Source: CAZZEX01 sp964653285
Lineage (GTDB): Bacteria; Chloroflexota; Anaerolineae; B4-G1
Length of the DNA: 23,727 nt
Assembly: GCA_964653285.1 (NCBI GenBank)
Contig: CAZZEX010000077.1
Location: 1 to 23,727 of the forward strand
Direction: 5' to 3'
Shown: in pieces, positions 1-5,770 of the stretch
How positions within the stretch are numbered: position 1 is the first letter of the stretch
Layout of the letters: each line of letters begins with the position of its first letter
Notes under the pieces: generated by a model
Databases searched by the model: none
Seen by the model: the letters and a program-made list of their open reading frames with translations, nothing else
What the model was told of the DNA's origin: nothing
Position numbers and translations under genes: made by a program

Positions 1-256
1 GCCTGGACAGCAAACGAAACCCGTGCCGCCGCACCCACTCGGCCACGCTGGTTTCGCTGTAAGTCGTGAATAGCCAGCGAAGTTGTTCCCACGTGCCTCG
101 TTCCAGAACCCGCTCAATGATGACGCTCTTGTGACGTTCGAGGTGCATCGTATCAAAGTCATACTCCGGGAACAGCCACGCGGCGTCGGCGGGCAGGTGA
201 TTATCGGCCAGCACTGGGAGGGTATTTGACTTGTGGGGATAGATGGAAACTTTCAT
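1..256 (-). CDS. DUF6922-like small protein, 3' end off the left edge
   Basis: The reading frame opens with ATG at 256, 7 bases after an AGGAG ribosome site, and stays open for 85 codons to the window edge. The protein begins MKVSIYPHKSNTLPVLADNH and contains LFPEYDFDTMHLERHKSVII followed by ERVLERGTWEQLRWLF and VAEWVRRHGFRLLSR. This is the pattern I associate with the DUF6922 family: short helical proteins of unknown biochemical function, often found next to AbiEii-type nucleotidyltransferase toxins. The partner would lie beyond the left edge, so the context cannot be checked. Family assignment is from memory of the motif pattern; function is unknown. Confidence 0.7.
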   Translation of the reverse strand, partial: MKVSIYPHKSNTLPVLADNHLPADAAWLFPEYDFDTMHLERHKSVIIERVLERGTWEQLRWLFTTYSETSVAEWVRRHGFRLLSR

Positions 257-342
257 CAACTCCTACAGTATACTTGACCTCGGGCGAAAGTCAAAATCTT
301 GTACGGGCGGGTGTGTCTGCGGCGTTGTCTGGAACGAAAAGC

Positions 343-489
343 GGGCGGAGTGGTCCGCCCCGTGGTGACCCAATTCTATGGAATTGAAACGGGTGTGTTT
401 CAAGTGAGTTGGGGGAAAGGAGCGGGCACCTCGCTTTAGCGGGGATTTTCCGGCTGAAGCCGGACGTCCAACCGAAATGAAACACACCC
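343..489. repeat. Compound hairpin / cloverleaf-like non-coding element
   Basis: The gap 257-646 carries no convincing gene. Within it are, in order: GGGCGGA/TCCGCCC (343-349/354-360, 4-base loop); CAATTC/GAATTG (371-376/381-386, 4-base loop); and a perfect 12-bp outer inverted repeat GGGTGTGTTTCA / TGAAACACACCC (391-402/478-489). The outer repeat encloses GTTGG/CCAAC and two inner hairpins, CCTCGC-TTTA-GCGGGG and CCGGCT-GA-AGCCGG. Folded on either strand, the last part gives a stem topped by two arms. This could be a REP/MITE-like mobile palindrome or a structured RNA; the sequence does not decide. Confidence 0.6.
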
Positions 490-565
490 AACGGAAGGGG
501 CAAGTTGGCTAGTCTGTGCTGGATACTTGATGCTCGGCGCGGGTGCAAGGAGAGGGTTTCTGGGG

Positions 566-571
566 TATAAT
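566..571 (+). promoter_or_regulatory. -10 box upstream of the NfeD gene
   Basis: A perfect TATAAT lies about 75 bases before the chosen NfeD start. No good -35 hexamer is present at 16-18 bases, so this is a -10 candidate only. Confidence 0.35.
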
Positions 572-646
572 TAGGGCGTGGAACGTGATGCGTGAAGCGC
601 GGTGCGGAGCCTATCGCTTCACGTCTTACTGCCGAGGGGGTGCGAG

Positions 647-1960
647 GTGAAACGAGTTGTTGGTGTATTGTGGGTAGTGCTTGTGACACTGCTGACGCTG
701 ATGCCCGCAGGTGCACAGGTGGAGCGGGAGGTCTACGTGCTGACGGTGGACGGGGCGATCTCGAGCGCGACCGCCGACTACATCAGCCGGGGTATCGAGT
801 TGGCCGGGCAGGGGGAAGCACAGGCCGTGGTTGTCCTGCTCAACACTCCCGGCGGCGACGTCATCGCCACGCTTAAGATTATGGAGACGCTGGAGAACGC
901 GCCGGTACCGGTCATCGTCTACGTCTGGCCGCGTGGCGGGATGGCCGCTTCGGCCGGGACGCTGGTCACGCTGGCGGCTTCGGGAGCGGCGATGTCTCCT
1001 CACACGACCATCGGCGCAGCCCACCCAGTGACCACGGGCGATGTGGAGATAGATACTGAGGCGATGGAGAAGATCGTCAACGTACTGGTAGAGCACGCGG
1101 GAGTCTTCGCCGCCCGGCGGGGCCAGGCAGCGGTGGACTGGGCCGGGCGAGCCATCCGCGAGAGCGAGACCGCGAACGAGCAGGAGGCATTGGAACTGGG
1201 GGTGATTGACCTGGTCGCCGATGACCTGGACGACCTGCTGGCGAAGCTCGACGGGCGCACGGTGCCACTGGGCACGCATGAGGTGACGCTGCACACGGCC
1301 AGCGCCACGGTGCGAGAGGTGCCGATGTCACCTGTCGAGCAGGTACTGAGCATGCTCGTCAATCCCAACGTTGCTTTCCTGCTCCTGGTCCTCGGCATCC
1401 AACTCATCCTGCTGGAACTCTCGGCGCCGGGCGGGTGGGTGGCCGGCTTCCTGGGCGCGCTCTGCCTGGCGCTGGCCGCCTACGCCATGCGCATCATGCC
1501 GCTCAACTGGCTGGGATTGGTGCTCATCGGGGTGTCCTTTGTCCTCTTTTTCCTCGACCTCAAGACGCCGGGCGTGGAGGCGCTGACATTTGTGGGCATC
1601 GGGACACTCATCGCCGGGGCCCTGATCCTATTCAACATCCCGATCGGCTCACCCTACGGCAAGGTATCGGTGCCGCTGGTGGTGGCGACGGCGCTGGTGA
1701 CCGGGGCCTTCTTCGCCTTCATCGTGGCCAAAGGACTGCGCGCCCAGAGGCTGCGGCCGGTGACCGGCGTGGAGAGGCTGGTCGGCTGCCAGGGCGTCGT
1801 CAAGACACCGCTCGACCCCAAGGGAACGGTGCAGGTGGCGGGGGAACTGTGGACAGCGGTGACCGACGACGTCCCCCTCGCCGAGGGCGAGCAGGTTGAG
1901 GTGGTCGCCGCGGAGGGACTGCGGCTGCGCGTGCGGCGAAGCCCAGGAGATGAGACGTGA
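647..1960 (+). CDS. NfeD family membrane-bound serine protease (ClpP-class)
   Basis: A 437-residue membrane protein of the long NfeD type. I chose GTG at 647 because AGGGGG sits 6 bases upstream and the product then starts with a clean signal peptide (KRVVGVLWVVLVTLL, then MPAGAQ). A GTG at 602 would add 15 non-signal residues. The first half is a ClpP/SppA-like protease domain with LLNTPGGD and GGMAASAGT. By spacing to the archaeal homologue, the Ser of that second motif (Ser102) and Lys142 are the likely catalytic dyad. A run of transmembrane helices follows (about 240-365), and the C-terminal end (about 375-430) is the small NfeD beta-barrel. Related proteases act with stomatin/flotillin proteins; no SPFH gene follows here, which is unusual for the family. 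Confidence 0.9.
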   Translation: MKRVVGVLWVVLVTLLTLMPAGAQVEREVYVLTVDGAISSATADYISRGIELAGQGEAQAVVVLLNTPGGDVIATLKIMETLENAPVPVIVYVWPRGGMAASAGTLVTLAASGAAMSPHTTIGAAHPVTTGDVEIDTEAMEKIVNVLVEHAGVFAARRGQAAVDWAGRAIRESETANEQEALELGVIDLVADDLDDLLAKLDGRTVPLGTHEVTLHTASATVREVPMSPVEQVLSMLVNPNVAFLLLVLGIQLILLELSAPGGWVAGFLGALCLALAAYAMRIMPLNWLGLVLIGVSFVLFFLDLKTPGVEALTFVGIGTLIAGALILFNIPIGSPYGKVSVPLVVATALVTGAFFAFIVAKGLRAQRLRPVTGVERLVGCQGVVKTPLDPKGTVQVAGELWTAVTDDVPLAEGEQVEVVAAEGLRLRVRRSPGDET

Positions 1961-2028
1961 AGGGACGACGGTGGTGCCGCTGGATCATTCTGCTGCTGGT
2001 AGGGATGTCGCTAATGCCGTTGATGTAA
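1957..2028 (+). CDS. Possible 23-residue membrane micro-ORF overlapping nfeD
   Basis: A GTG overlaps the NfeD stop (GTGA, 1957-1960) and opens 23 codons ending in TAA. The product has a basic start (VKGRRWCRW) and a hydrophobic tail (IILLLVGMSLMPLM), like a single-pass peptide or a bare signal sequence. It could be a translationally coupled small protein, the stump of a lost downstream membrane gene, or chance. There is no independent ribosome site. Confidence 0.22.
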   Translation: MKGRRWCRWIILLLVGMSLMPLM

Positions 2029-2044
2029 GCGTTCGGCCGTCGCG

Positions 2045-2073
2045 TTGCCGCCCCGGTTCTTTGAGTGTATAAT
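2045..2073 (+). promoter_or_regulatory. Sigma-70-type promoter for the PA14 protein gene
   Basis: TTGCCG (2045-2050), a 17-base spacer and TATAAT (2068-2073). The predicted start of transcription is about 60 bases before the ATG at 2141. This suggests the PA14 gene is transcribed on its own rather than only from the NfeD promoter. Confidence 0.6.
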
Positions 2074-2140
2074 TGCAGTGAGGCAGGCTATAGTTGCGTT
2101 TTCGCGTTTTACGTGTGACGTGCTTCGAGGAGGTGTGACG

Positions 2141-3820
2141 ATGATGATGCAGAAACGTAATCTCATTCTGCTCACGGTCCCGCTTTTCGTCCTCACGCTG
2201 ATCGGTCTGCTCCTGGGCAGCAGGCCCGCCACGGCTGCCCCGCCACTGGCATCGGGGGCCTGGTGGGGCGACTACTTCGACAACCCCCACCTCAGCGGTA
2301 CTCCCGCTCTGAGCCGCCTGGACGAGGACATCCACTTCGGCTGGGGCAGCGGTAGCCCGGCCTCGGGCCTCCCATCCGACGATTTTTCCATCCGCTGGGT
2401 GCGCGACGAGTGGTTCGCCGGCGGCACCTACCGCTTCGATATTCTCTCCGACGACGGCGTGCGCGTGTGGGTGGGCGATCAACTGGTGGTGGACGAGTGG
2501 CGCGACCGCTGGGCCACCCCGCTCGTCGTGGACCGCTACGTCCCGGTCGGCACCTACCGGGTGCGGGTCGAGTACTACGACCACACCGGCGACGCCACCA
2601 TCAGCGTGGCCTGGAACCGGTTGGTGGGTGGCGCGACCTGGCGCGGAGAATACTTTGACAACCGCGATGTGGAGGGTTGGCCGGTTTTGGTGCGCAACGA
2701 CCGCGCCATTGACTTCGACTGGGGCAACGGCAGTCCTGACCCGGCCGTCCCCGCCGACTACTTCTCGGTGCGCTGGACGCACACGGTGGACTTCGAAGCC
2801 GGCACCTATCGCTTCCTCGCCAGCACCGACGACGGCGTGCGGGTATGGGTGGACGGCGGGCTGGTGGTGGATGCCTGGGTGGATCAAAAACTGCCCAAGA
2901 CCCACACCGGCGACGTGCACCTGGCGTCTGGCCAGCACACGATCGTCGTCGAATACTACGAGCACGGAGGCGAGGCCGCCGCTCACGTCTGGTGGGAAGT
3001 GCTGGACTCCTTCGCTGCCTGGCACGGAGAGTACTTCGACAATCGTGACTTCGTCGGCGGGCCGGTGCTGGTGCGCGGTGACGCCGGGATCAACTTCGAC
3101 TGGGGGGTGGAACCGCCGGTGGACTGGATGCCCGACGACAACTTCGCCGTCCGCTGGACGCGCACGGTGAACTTCACGCCGGGTTACTACCGCCTCGCGG
3201 TGCAGGCCGACGATGGCGTGCGGCTGTGGATTGACCAGGACATCCTCATTGACAAATGGCAGGATATGGATTACGAACTTCACTACGTGGACGGCACCTA
3301 TCTGCAGGGATCGCACACCATCCGGCTGGAGTACTACGAACACACCGGGAGCGCCCGCGTGCGGTTCTGGTGGGAGCCCGGCACAAACGACAACGCCCCG
3401 CCCTCCTTTGCGCCCGTAGGGGCAGGGCTGGGGGAGGGGTCCGATGACCCGTGGGTGGCGGCCTACTTCGCTAACAGCGACCTGAGCGGCGAGCCGGTGC
3501 TGACGCGAGTTGAGACGGTGTTGGACCACAATTGGGGTCGGGGTTCGCCTGGGACCGGCGTGCCGCAGGATCGCTTCTCCGCCCGCTGGACGCAGCCGCT
3601 CTATCTGCGTGCCGGCACCTACCGCTTCACGACCTACACCGACGACGGCGTGCGGCTGTGGGTAGACGGGCGGCTGCTGATTGACTCCTGGTGTCCGATG
3701 CGCGGCTACCGCAGCGCGACGGTGCGGCTGAGCGAGGGGACGCACGACGTGCGGATGGAATACTTCGAGCGTACCGGGGCGGCGCGGGCGCGGCTCACGT
3801 GGCGACGCGCGTCTCGCTGA
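2141..3820 (+). CDS. Secreted protein of four tandem PA14 domains
   Basis: A 559-residue exported protein. ATG at 2141 follows a full AGGAGG by 7 bases. Residues 1-35 form a signal peptide (LILLTVPLFVLTLIGLLLG, then ATAAP). The rest is four PA14 beta-barrels of about 120 residues (about 37-165, 166-290, 291-412, 438-559). Each has the xxYFDN/xxYFAN opening, a DFDWG or similar core, and a signature DDGVR(V/L)W followed by V/I-D-x-W. The Asp-Asp pair of that signature is where carbohydrate-binding PA14/GLEYA proteins hold calcium and sugar. No enzyme, anchor or sorting domain is present, so I infer a secreted glycan-binding or matrix protein. The linker before the fourth domain is encoded by a repeat (3400-3442). 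A 628-codon frame on the opposite strand is a high-GC shadow. Confidence 0.88.
   Translation: MMMQKRNLILLTVPLFVLTLIGLLLGSRPATAAPPLASGAWWGDYFDNPHLSGTPALSRLDEDIHFGWGSGSPASGLPSDDFSIRWVRDEWFAGGTYRFDILSDDGVRVWVGDQLVVDEWRDRWATPLVVDRYVPVGTYRVRVEYYDHTGDATISVAWNRLVGGATWRGEYFDNRDVEGWPVLVRNDRAIDFDWGNGSPDPAVPADYFSVRWTHTVDFEAGTYRFLASTDDGVRVWVDGGLVVDAWVDQKLPKTHTGDVHLASGQHTIVVEYYEHGGEAAAHVWWEVLDSFAAWHGEYFDNRDFVGGPVLVRGDAGINFDWGVEPPVDWMPDDNFAVRWTRTVNFTPGYYRLAVQADDGVRLWIDQDILIDKWQDMDYELHYVDGTYLQGSHTIRLEYYEHTGSARVRFWWEPGTNDNAPPSFAPVGAGLGEGSDDPWVAAYFANSDLSGEPVLTRVETVLDHNWGRGSPGTGVPQDRFSARWTQPLYLRAGTYRFTTYTDDGVRLWVDGRLLIDSWCPMRGYRSATVRLSEGTHDVRMEYFERTGAARARLTWRRASR
3400..3442 (+). repeat. In-frame G-rich palindromic insert (linker of PA14 protein)
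   Basis: A CCCTCC...GGGCTGGGGGAGGGG unit encodes PSFAPVGAGLGEG between PA14 domains 3 and 4. It matches, in the same sense and frame relative to the coding strand, the unit at 7765-7813 in the A2M gene (PSPLTGEGPGEG). Confidence 0.65.
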
Positions 3821-3828
3821 GGGGCCAG

Positions 3829-3861
3829 AGACTTCGGAGGTCTTTGAGGCTTCCGAAGTCT
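3829..3861. terminator. 10-bp inverted repeat between convergent genes
   Basis: AGACTTCGGA (3829-3838) and TCCGAAGTCT (3852-3861) pair perfectly around a 13-base loop, 8 bases after the PA14 stop and 21 bases beyond the end of the convergent antitoxin gene. Its position suits a bidirectional terminator, but no immediate T-run follows on either strand. It may equally be an interspersed palindrome. Confidence 0.45.
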
Positions 3862-3882
3862 GACGCAGCAAAACAGTCTTTT

Positions 3883-4209
3883 CTATGCAGGAGATGTCTC
3901 TAGAGCGGAACTTACTTCGGACCAGGTGACAAACTCCTGCCTGTCAGGCGGTAAGGCGCGCGCCCCACAGCGTGGGCAGACGTAGAATTCCGCCTCGTGA
4001 AGCACGATGCGACCACGAGCGATGCTTATGTCCAGGCAATGACGCTCCATCCGTGCGCCGCAGCGGCGGCATAGACCGGGGGCGGGTTTGATGCGACCGG
4101 GGCCTATCCACTCCCCATCTTCCTCCTCCATCAAACCTACCGTATCCGTATAGTCCCAGAACTCTGCTTCCTCTTTCCAATTAGCAAACTCCGGGATTTC
4201 GATCTTCAT
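3883..4209 (-). CDS. Antitoxin: BrnA/CopG-like N-terminus plus YgiT-type zinc finger
   Basis: A 108-residue protein whose ATG overlaps the stop of the toxin gene (ATGA, 4206-4209), so the two are translationally coupled. Residues 1-25 (IPEFANWKEEAEFWDYTDT) look like the start of BrnA/CopG antitoxins. Residues about 47-85 hold two CxxC pairs (CRRCGARM and CPRCGARAL) separated by a strand-rich stretch, the layout of the YgiT/MqsA-type zinc finger. I infer it is the antitoxin that neutralises and autoregulates the upstream toxin. The combination of both antitoxin signatures in one protein is notable. The order toxin-then-antitoxin fits both BrnTA and MqsRA. Confidence 0.72.
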   Translation of the reverse strand: MKIEIPEFANWKEEAEFWDYTDTVGLMEEEDGEWIGPGRIKPAPGLCRRCGARMERHCLDISIARGRIVLHEAEFYVCPRCGARALPPDRQEFVTWSEVSSALETSPA

Positions 4210-4568
4210 CGCCTTGCTCCCTTACTCTTCTTCAAAAACAAGCGTCGCTCACCAATAGTCATATCGCGGGCCGTGACCAACCACAACTCACCACTCCGCC
4301 GCCGTCCGATCACGATAAACAGATACCGCCCGCTCTCCGTCTGCCCATACACCCGACGTTTGTCGCCCTCCCACCTCGGCGACCAGAAGATTCCTTCCAG
4401 GACTTCCAGCACGTCGCCGATCGTTACACCGTGGGTGGCGATGTGTTCAAGCCGTTCGTCATCCCAGTTCAGTTCCTCACACATCTTGTGGAACTCCCAC
4501 GGTTTATTATATAGCGTGGTGTAGGGGATGTCAAGAGAGGCGATGTGCAACCCTTTGATCCGCGCCAT
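4206..4568 (-). CDS. BrnT-like toxin (RelE-fold ribonuclease family)
   Basis: A 120-residue protein with the BrnT pattern: RLEHIATHGVTIGDVLEVL, then YGQTESGRYLFIVIG, then WLVTARDMTIGERRLF near the C-terminus. BrnT toxins are RelE-fold ribonucleases that block growth until bound by their antitoxin. The N-terminal 35 residues (MARIKGLHIASLDIPY...) extend beyond the usual BrnT core. The start ATG has only a weak AGG directly before it, so initiation may be poor or the true start may differ. It precedes and overlaps the zinc-finger antitoxin gene. Confidence 0.75.
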   Translation of the reverse strand: MARIKGLHIASLDIPYTTLYNKPWEFHKMCEELNWDDERLEHIATHGVTIGDVLEVLEGIFWSPRWEGDKRRVYGQTESGRYLFIVIGRRRSGELWLVTARDMTIGERRLFLKKSKGARR

Positions 4569-4620
4569 CCTGACGATCCGTTCACATGGGAATGACTCCC
4601 CTGCAAAAAGGGCAATTTTT

Positions 4621-4672
4621 AACGCAGAGACGCAAAGGCGCAGAGATTTTTAAGCTTTTGCGTCTCTGCGTT
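4621..4672. repeat. 16-bp perfect inverted repeat (interspersed palindrome)
   Basis: AACGCAGAGACGCAAA (4621-4636) and TTTGCGTCTCTGCGTT (4657-4672) pair perfectly around a 20-base centre, which itself contains a third CGCAGAG. This resembles the 'ACGCAGAGACGCAGAG' palindromes scattered through many bacterial genomes. It lies exactly at the broken 5' edge of the reverse-transcriptase remnant. Confidence 0.75.
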
Positions 4673-4918
4673 GAGGAGGGTATCCCCTTCCTGGGGTTCA
4701 CCGTCTTCCCCACTCATCGGCGGCTGAAGCGACGGAAGGGCATCGCCTACCGGCGCCGGCTCAAGCGGCTGCTGGCAGCCTACGCTGCCGACGAGATCCC
4801 TCTAGAGCGAGTGACCGCCTCTGTCCAGGGCTGGGTCAACCACTTGCGCTTCGGCGATACCTGGGGGCTGCGCCGGGCGGTGTTGGGCGCTCTGCCGATA
4901 GACGCTGTCCCAGAGTGA
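4673..4918 (+). pseudogene. C-terminal remnant of a reverse transcriptase
   Basis: Only the thumb/C-terminal end of an RNA-directed DNA polymerase remains: EEGIPFLGFTVFPTHRRLKR, then YRRRLKRLLAAYAADEIPL, then SVQGWVNHLRFGDTWGLRR. The FLGF motif followed by a basic R-rich segment and a WxxH-type end is characteristic of group II-like and DGR-type RTs. The palm with its YxDD motif is absent: the 87 bases upstream that stay in frame are the inverted repeat and unrelated DNA. I saw no template/variable repeat pair here. The open frame can be extended to an ATG at 4586, but that start is accidental. Confidence 0.72.
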
Positions 4919-4969
4919 ACTGGCAGAACGAGGGACGGCTCGCGTATCGGCCACGATCCTACCCCGCAC

Positions 4970-5404
4970 TTACTCTGCTTGCACTCCCCCGGCCTCCAAC
5001 AGCGCGATGAATTCAGCGGGCTGGCAGACTTGGGTATCTTCGTAGTGCCCCAACACCAGCAGCTCCTTGTCCCCGGTCACCAGATACTTGGCCCCGGCAG
5101 ACCTGGCACAGGCCAGGAATTTGTCGTCGTCGGGGTCGCGGCAGACAGACGGCACGTCCTGTGGATCTACCAGCCGGGCTTGCTCAAAGAGAGCGATGAT
5201 GCACGCGACGTCAAGGTTGGCAATCTGAGGGAATTTGGCCCGCAATCGAGGCCGGTGCAGCACCCCCAGCACCTCGCGTACAATGGCTGGCGAGAGGACC
5301 AGGTCGTAGTCGTCGGCGAATTCGTCCAGCAACCGGCCGCAGCGTGAGTGAGGATTGATGAGAGCGCGCAGAAAGACGTTGGTATCGAAAACCGCCCTAA
5401 TCAT
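4970..5404 (-). CDS. PIN-domain toxin (putative VapC-like ribonuclease)
   Basis: A 144-residue PIN-domain protein of the 'putative toxin-antitoxin component, PIN family' type. Acidic metal-site positions are visible: Asp7 in AVFDTNVFLRAL, Glu in SPAIVREVLGVLHRP, and the acidic cluster CRDPDDDKFLACA followed by YLVTGDKELL. PIN toxins cleave tRNA or rRNA with magnesium. Its ATG overlaps the end of the AbrB-type antitoxin gene by 8 bases, so the pair is one operon and toxin translation is coupled. Confidence 0.88.
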   Translation of the reverse strand: MIRAVFDTNVFLRALINPHSRCGRLLDEFADDYDLVLSPAIVREVLGVLHRPRLRAKFPQIANLDVACIIALFEQARLVDPQDVPSVCRDPDDDKFLACARSAGAKYLVTGDKELLVLGHYEDTQVCQPAEFIALLEAGGVQAE

Positions 5405-5699
5405 CGTGTTGTAACCGCACCTCGTCTATTGCCTCGTCAATCAGGGCGTCAATCTCGGCCTCGTTCATCGTCCGGGCCTCTTCGCGGATAGGGATGAACA
5501 TCGCGTAGAGTTCCCGCGCCCAGGCCTTCCCCACAGCCGGCATAGCAACCACGGGCACAACTTCGATCTTGCCCTCATGCAGGGTCAGTTGCAACAGTGT
5601 ATCGTCGCCGATGCCCAGTCGTCGGCGAAACTCAGCCGGGATGGTGAGTTGCCCACGTCGCAGCGGGCGCACAATCCGGGTCAGAGATAAACCAGTCAT
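5397..5699 (-). CDS. AbrB/MazE-type antitoxin
   Basis: A 100-residue protein with an N-terminal SpoVT/AbrB swapped-hairpin DNA-binding domain (RIVRPLRRGQLTIPAEFRRR, then LGIGDDTLLQL). The C-terminal half is acidic and helical (EEARTMNEAEIDALIDEAID) and probably occupies the PIN toxin. ATG at 5699 follows GGAGG by 8 bases. A consensus promoter and a palindrome over the likely transcription start precede it, consistent with autorepression. Confidence 0.88.
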   Translation of the reverse strand: MTGLSLTRIVRPLRRGQLTIPAEFRRRLGIGDDTLLQLTLHEGKIEVVPVVAMPAVGKAWARELYAMFIPIREEARTMNEAEIDALIDEAIDEVRLQHDD

Positions 5700-5716
5700 T
5701 TGTTATGCCTCCAGAA

Positions 5717-5731
5717 TGTGGAATATCCACA
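5717..5731. promoter_or_regulatory. Operator candidate for AbrB antitoxin autoregulation
   Basis: TGTGGA-ATA-TCCACA, two perfect 6-bp arms around 3 bases. It lies between the -10 box and the ribosome site and covers the predicted transcription start. By analogy with other antitoxin operons I infer it is bound by the AbrB-like antitoxin. Confidence 0.5.
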
Positions 5732-5735
5732 ATTC

Positions 5736-5764
5736 ATTATACAGCACAGGGCACGGAATGTCAA
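5736..5764 (-). promoter_or_regulatory. Perfect consensus sigma-70 promoter of the AbrB-PIN operon
   Basis: Read on the minus strand: TTGACA (5764-5759), a 17-base spacer, TATAAT (5741-5736). Both hexamers match consensus exactly. The -35 box begins 6 bases past the A2M stop codon, and no terminator is visible between them, so transcripts from the A2M gene could also run into the pair. Confidence 0.85.
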
Positions 5765-5770
5765 GTCGCG

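Noticed and set aside
267..294. TTGACT-16-TATACT promoter-like sequence before the DUF6922-like gene
   Set aside because: The hexamers are good, but the predicted transcription start would fall on or after the AGGAG ribosome site, so I could not reconcile it with the chosen start.
1985..3871. 628-codon open frame on the minus strand opposite the PA14 gene
   Set aside because: It mirrors the GC-biased codons of a clear four-domain protein, lacks a ribosome site and has only low-complexity Val/His/Pro-rich translation.
4586..4918. Intact 110-residue gene starting at ATG 4586
   Set aside because: The first 29 codons are an inverted repeat and unrelated DNA; only the part from 4673 resembles a protein family, and that is an RT C-terminus.
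4586..5700. Diversity-generating retroelement
   Set aside because: Only an RT tail is present; I saw no template/variable repeat pair, no variable protein and no accessory gene.
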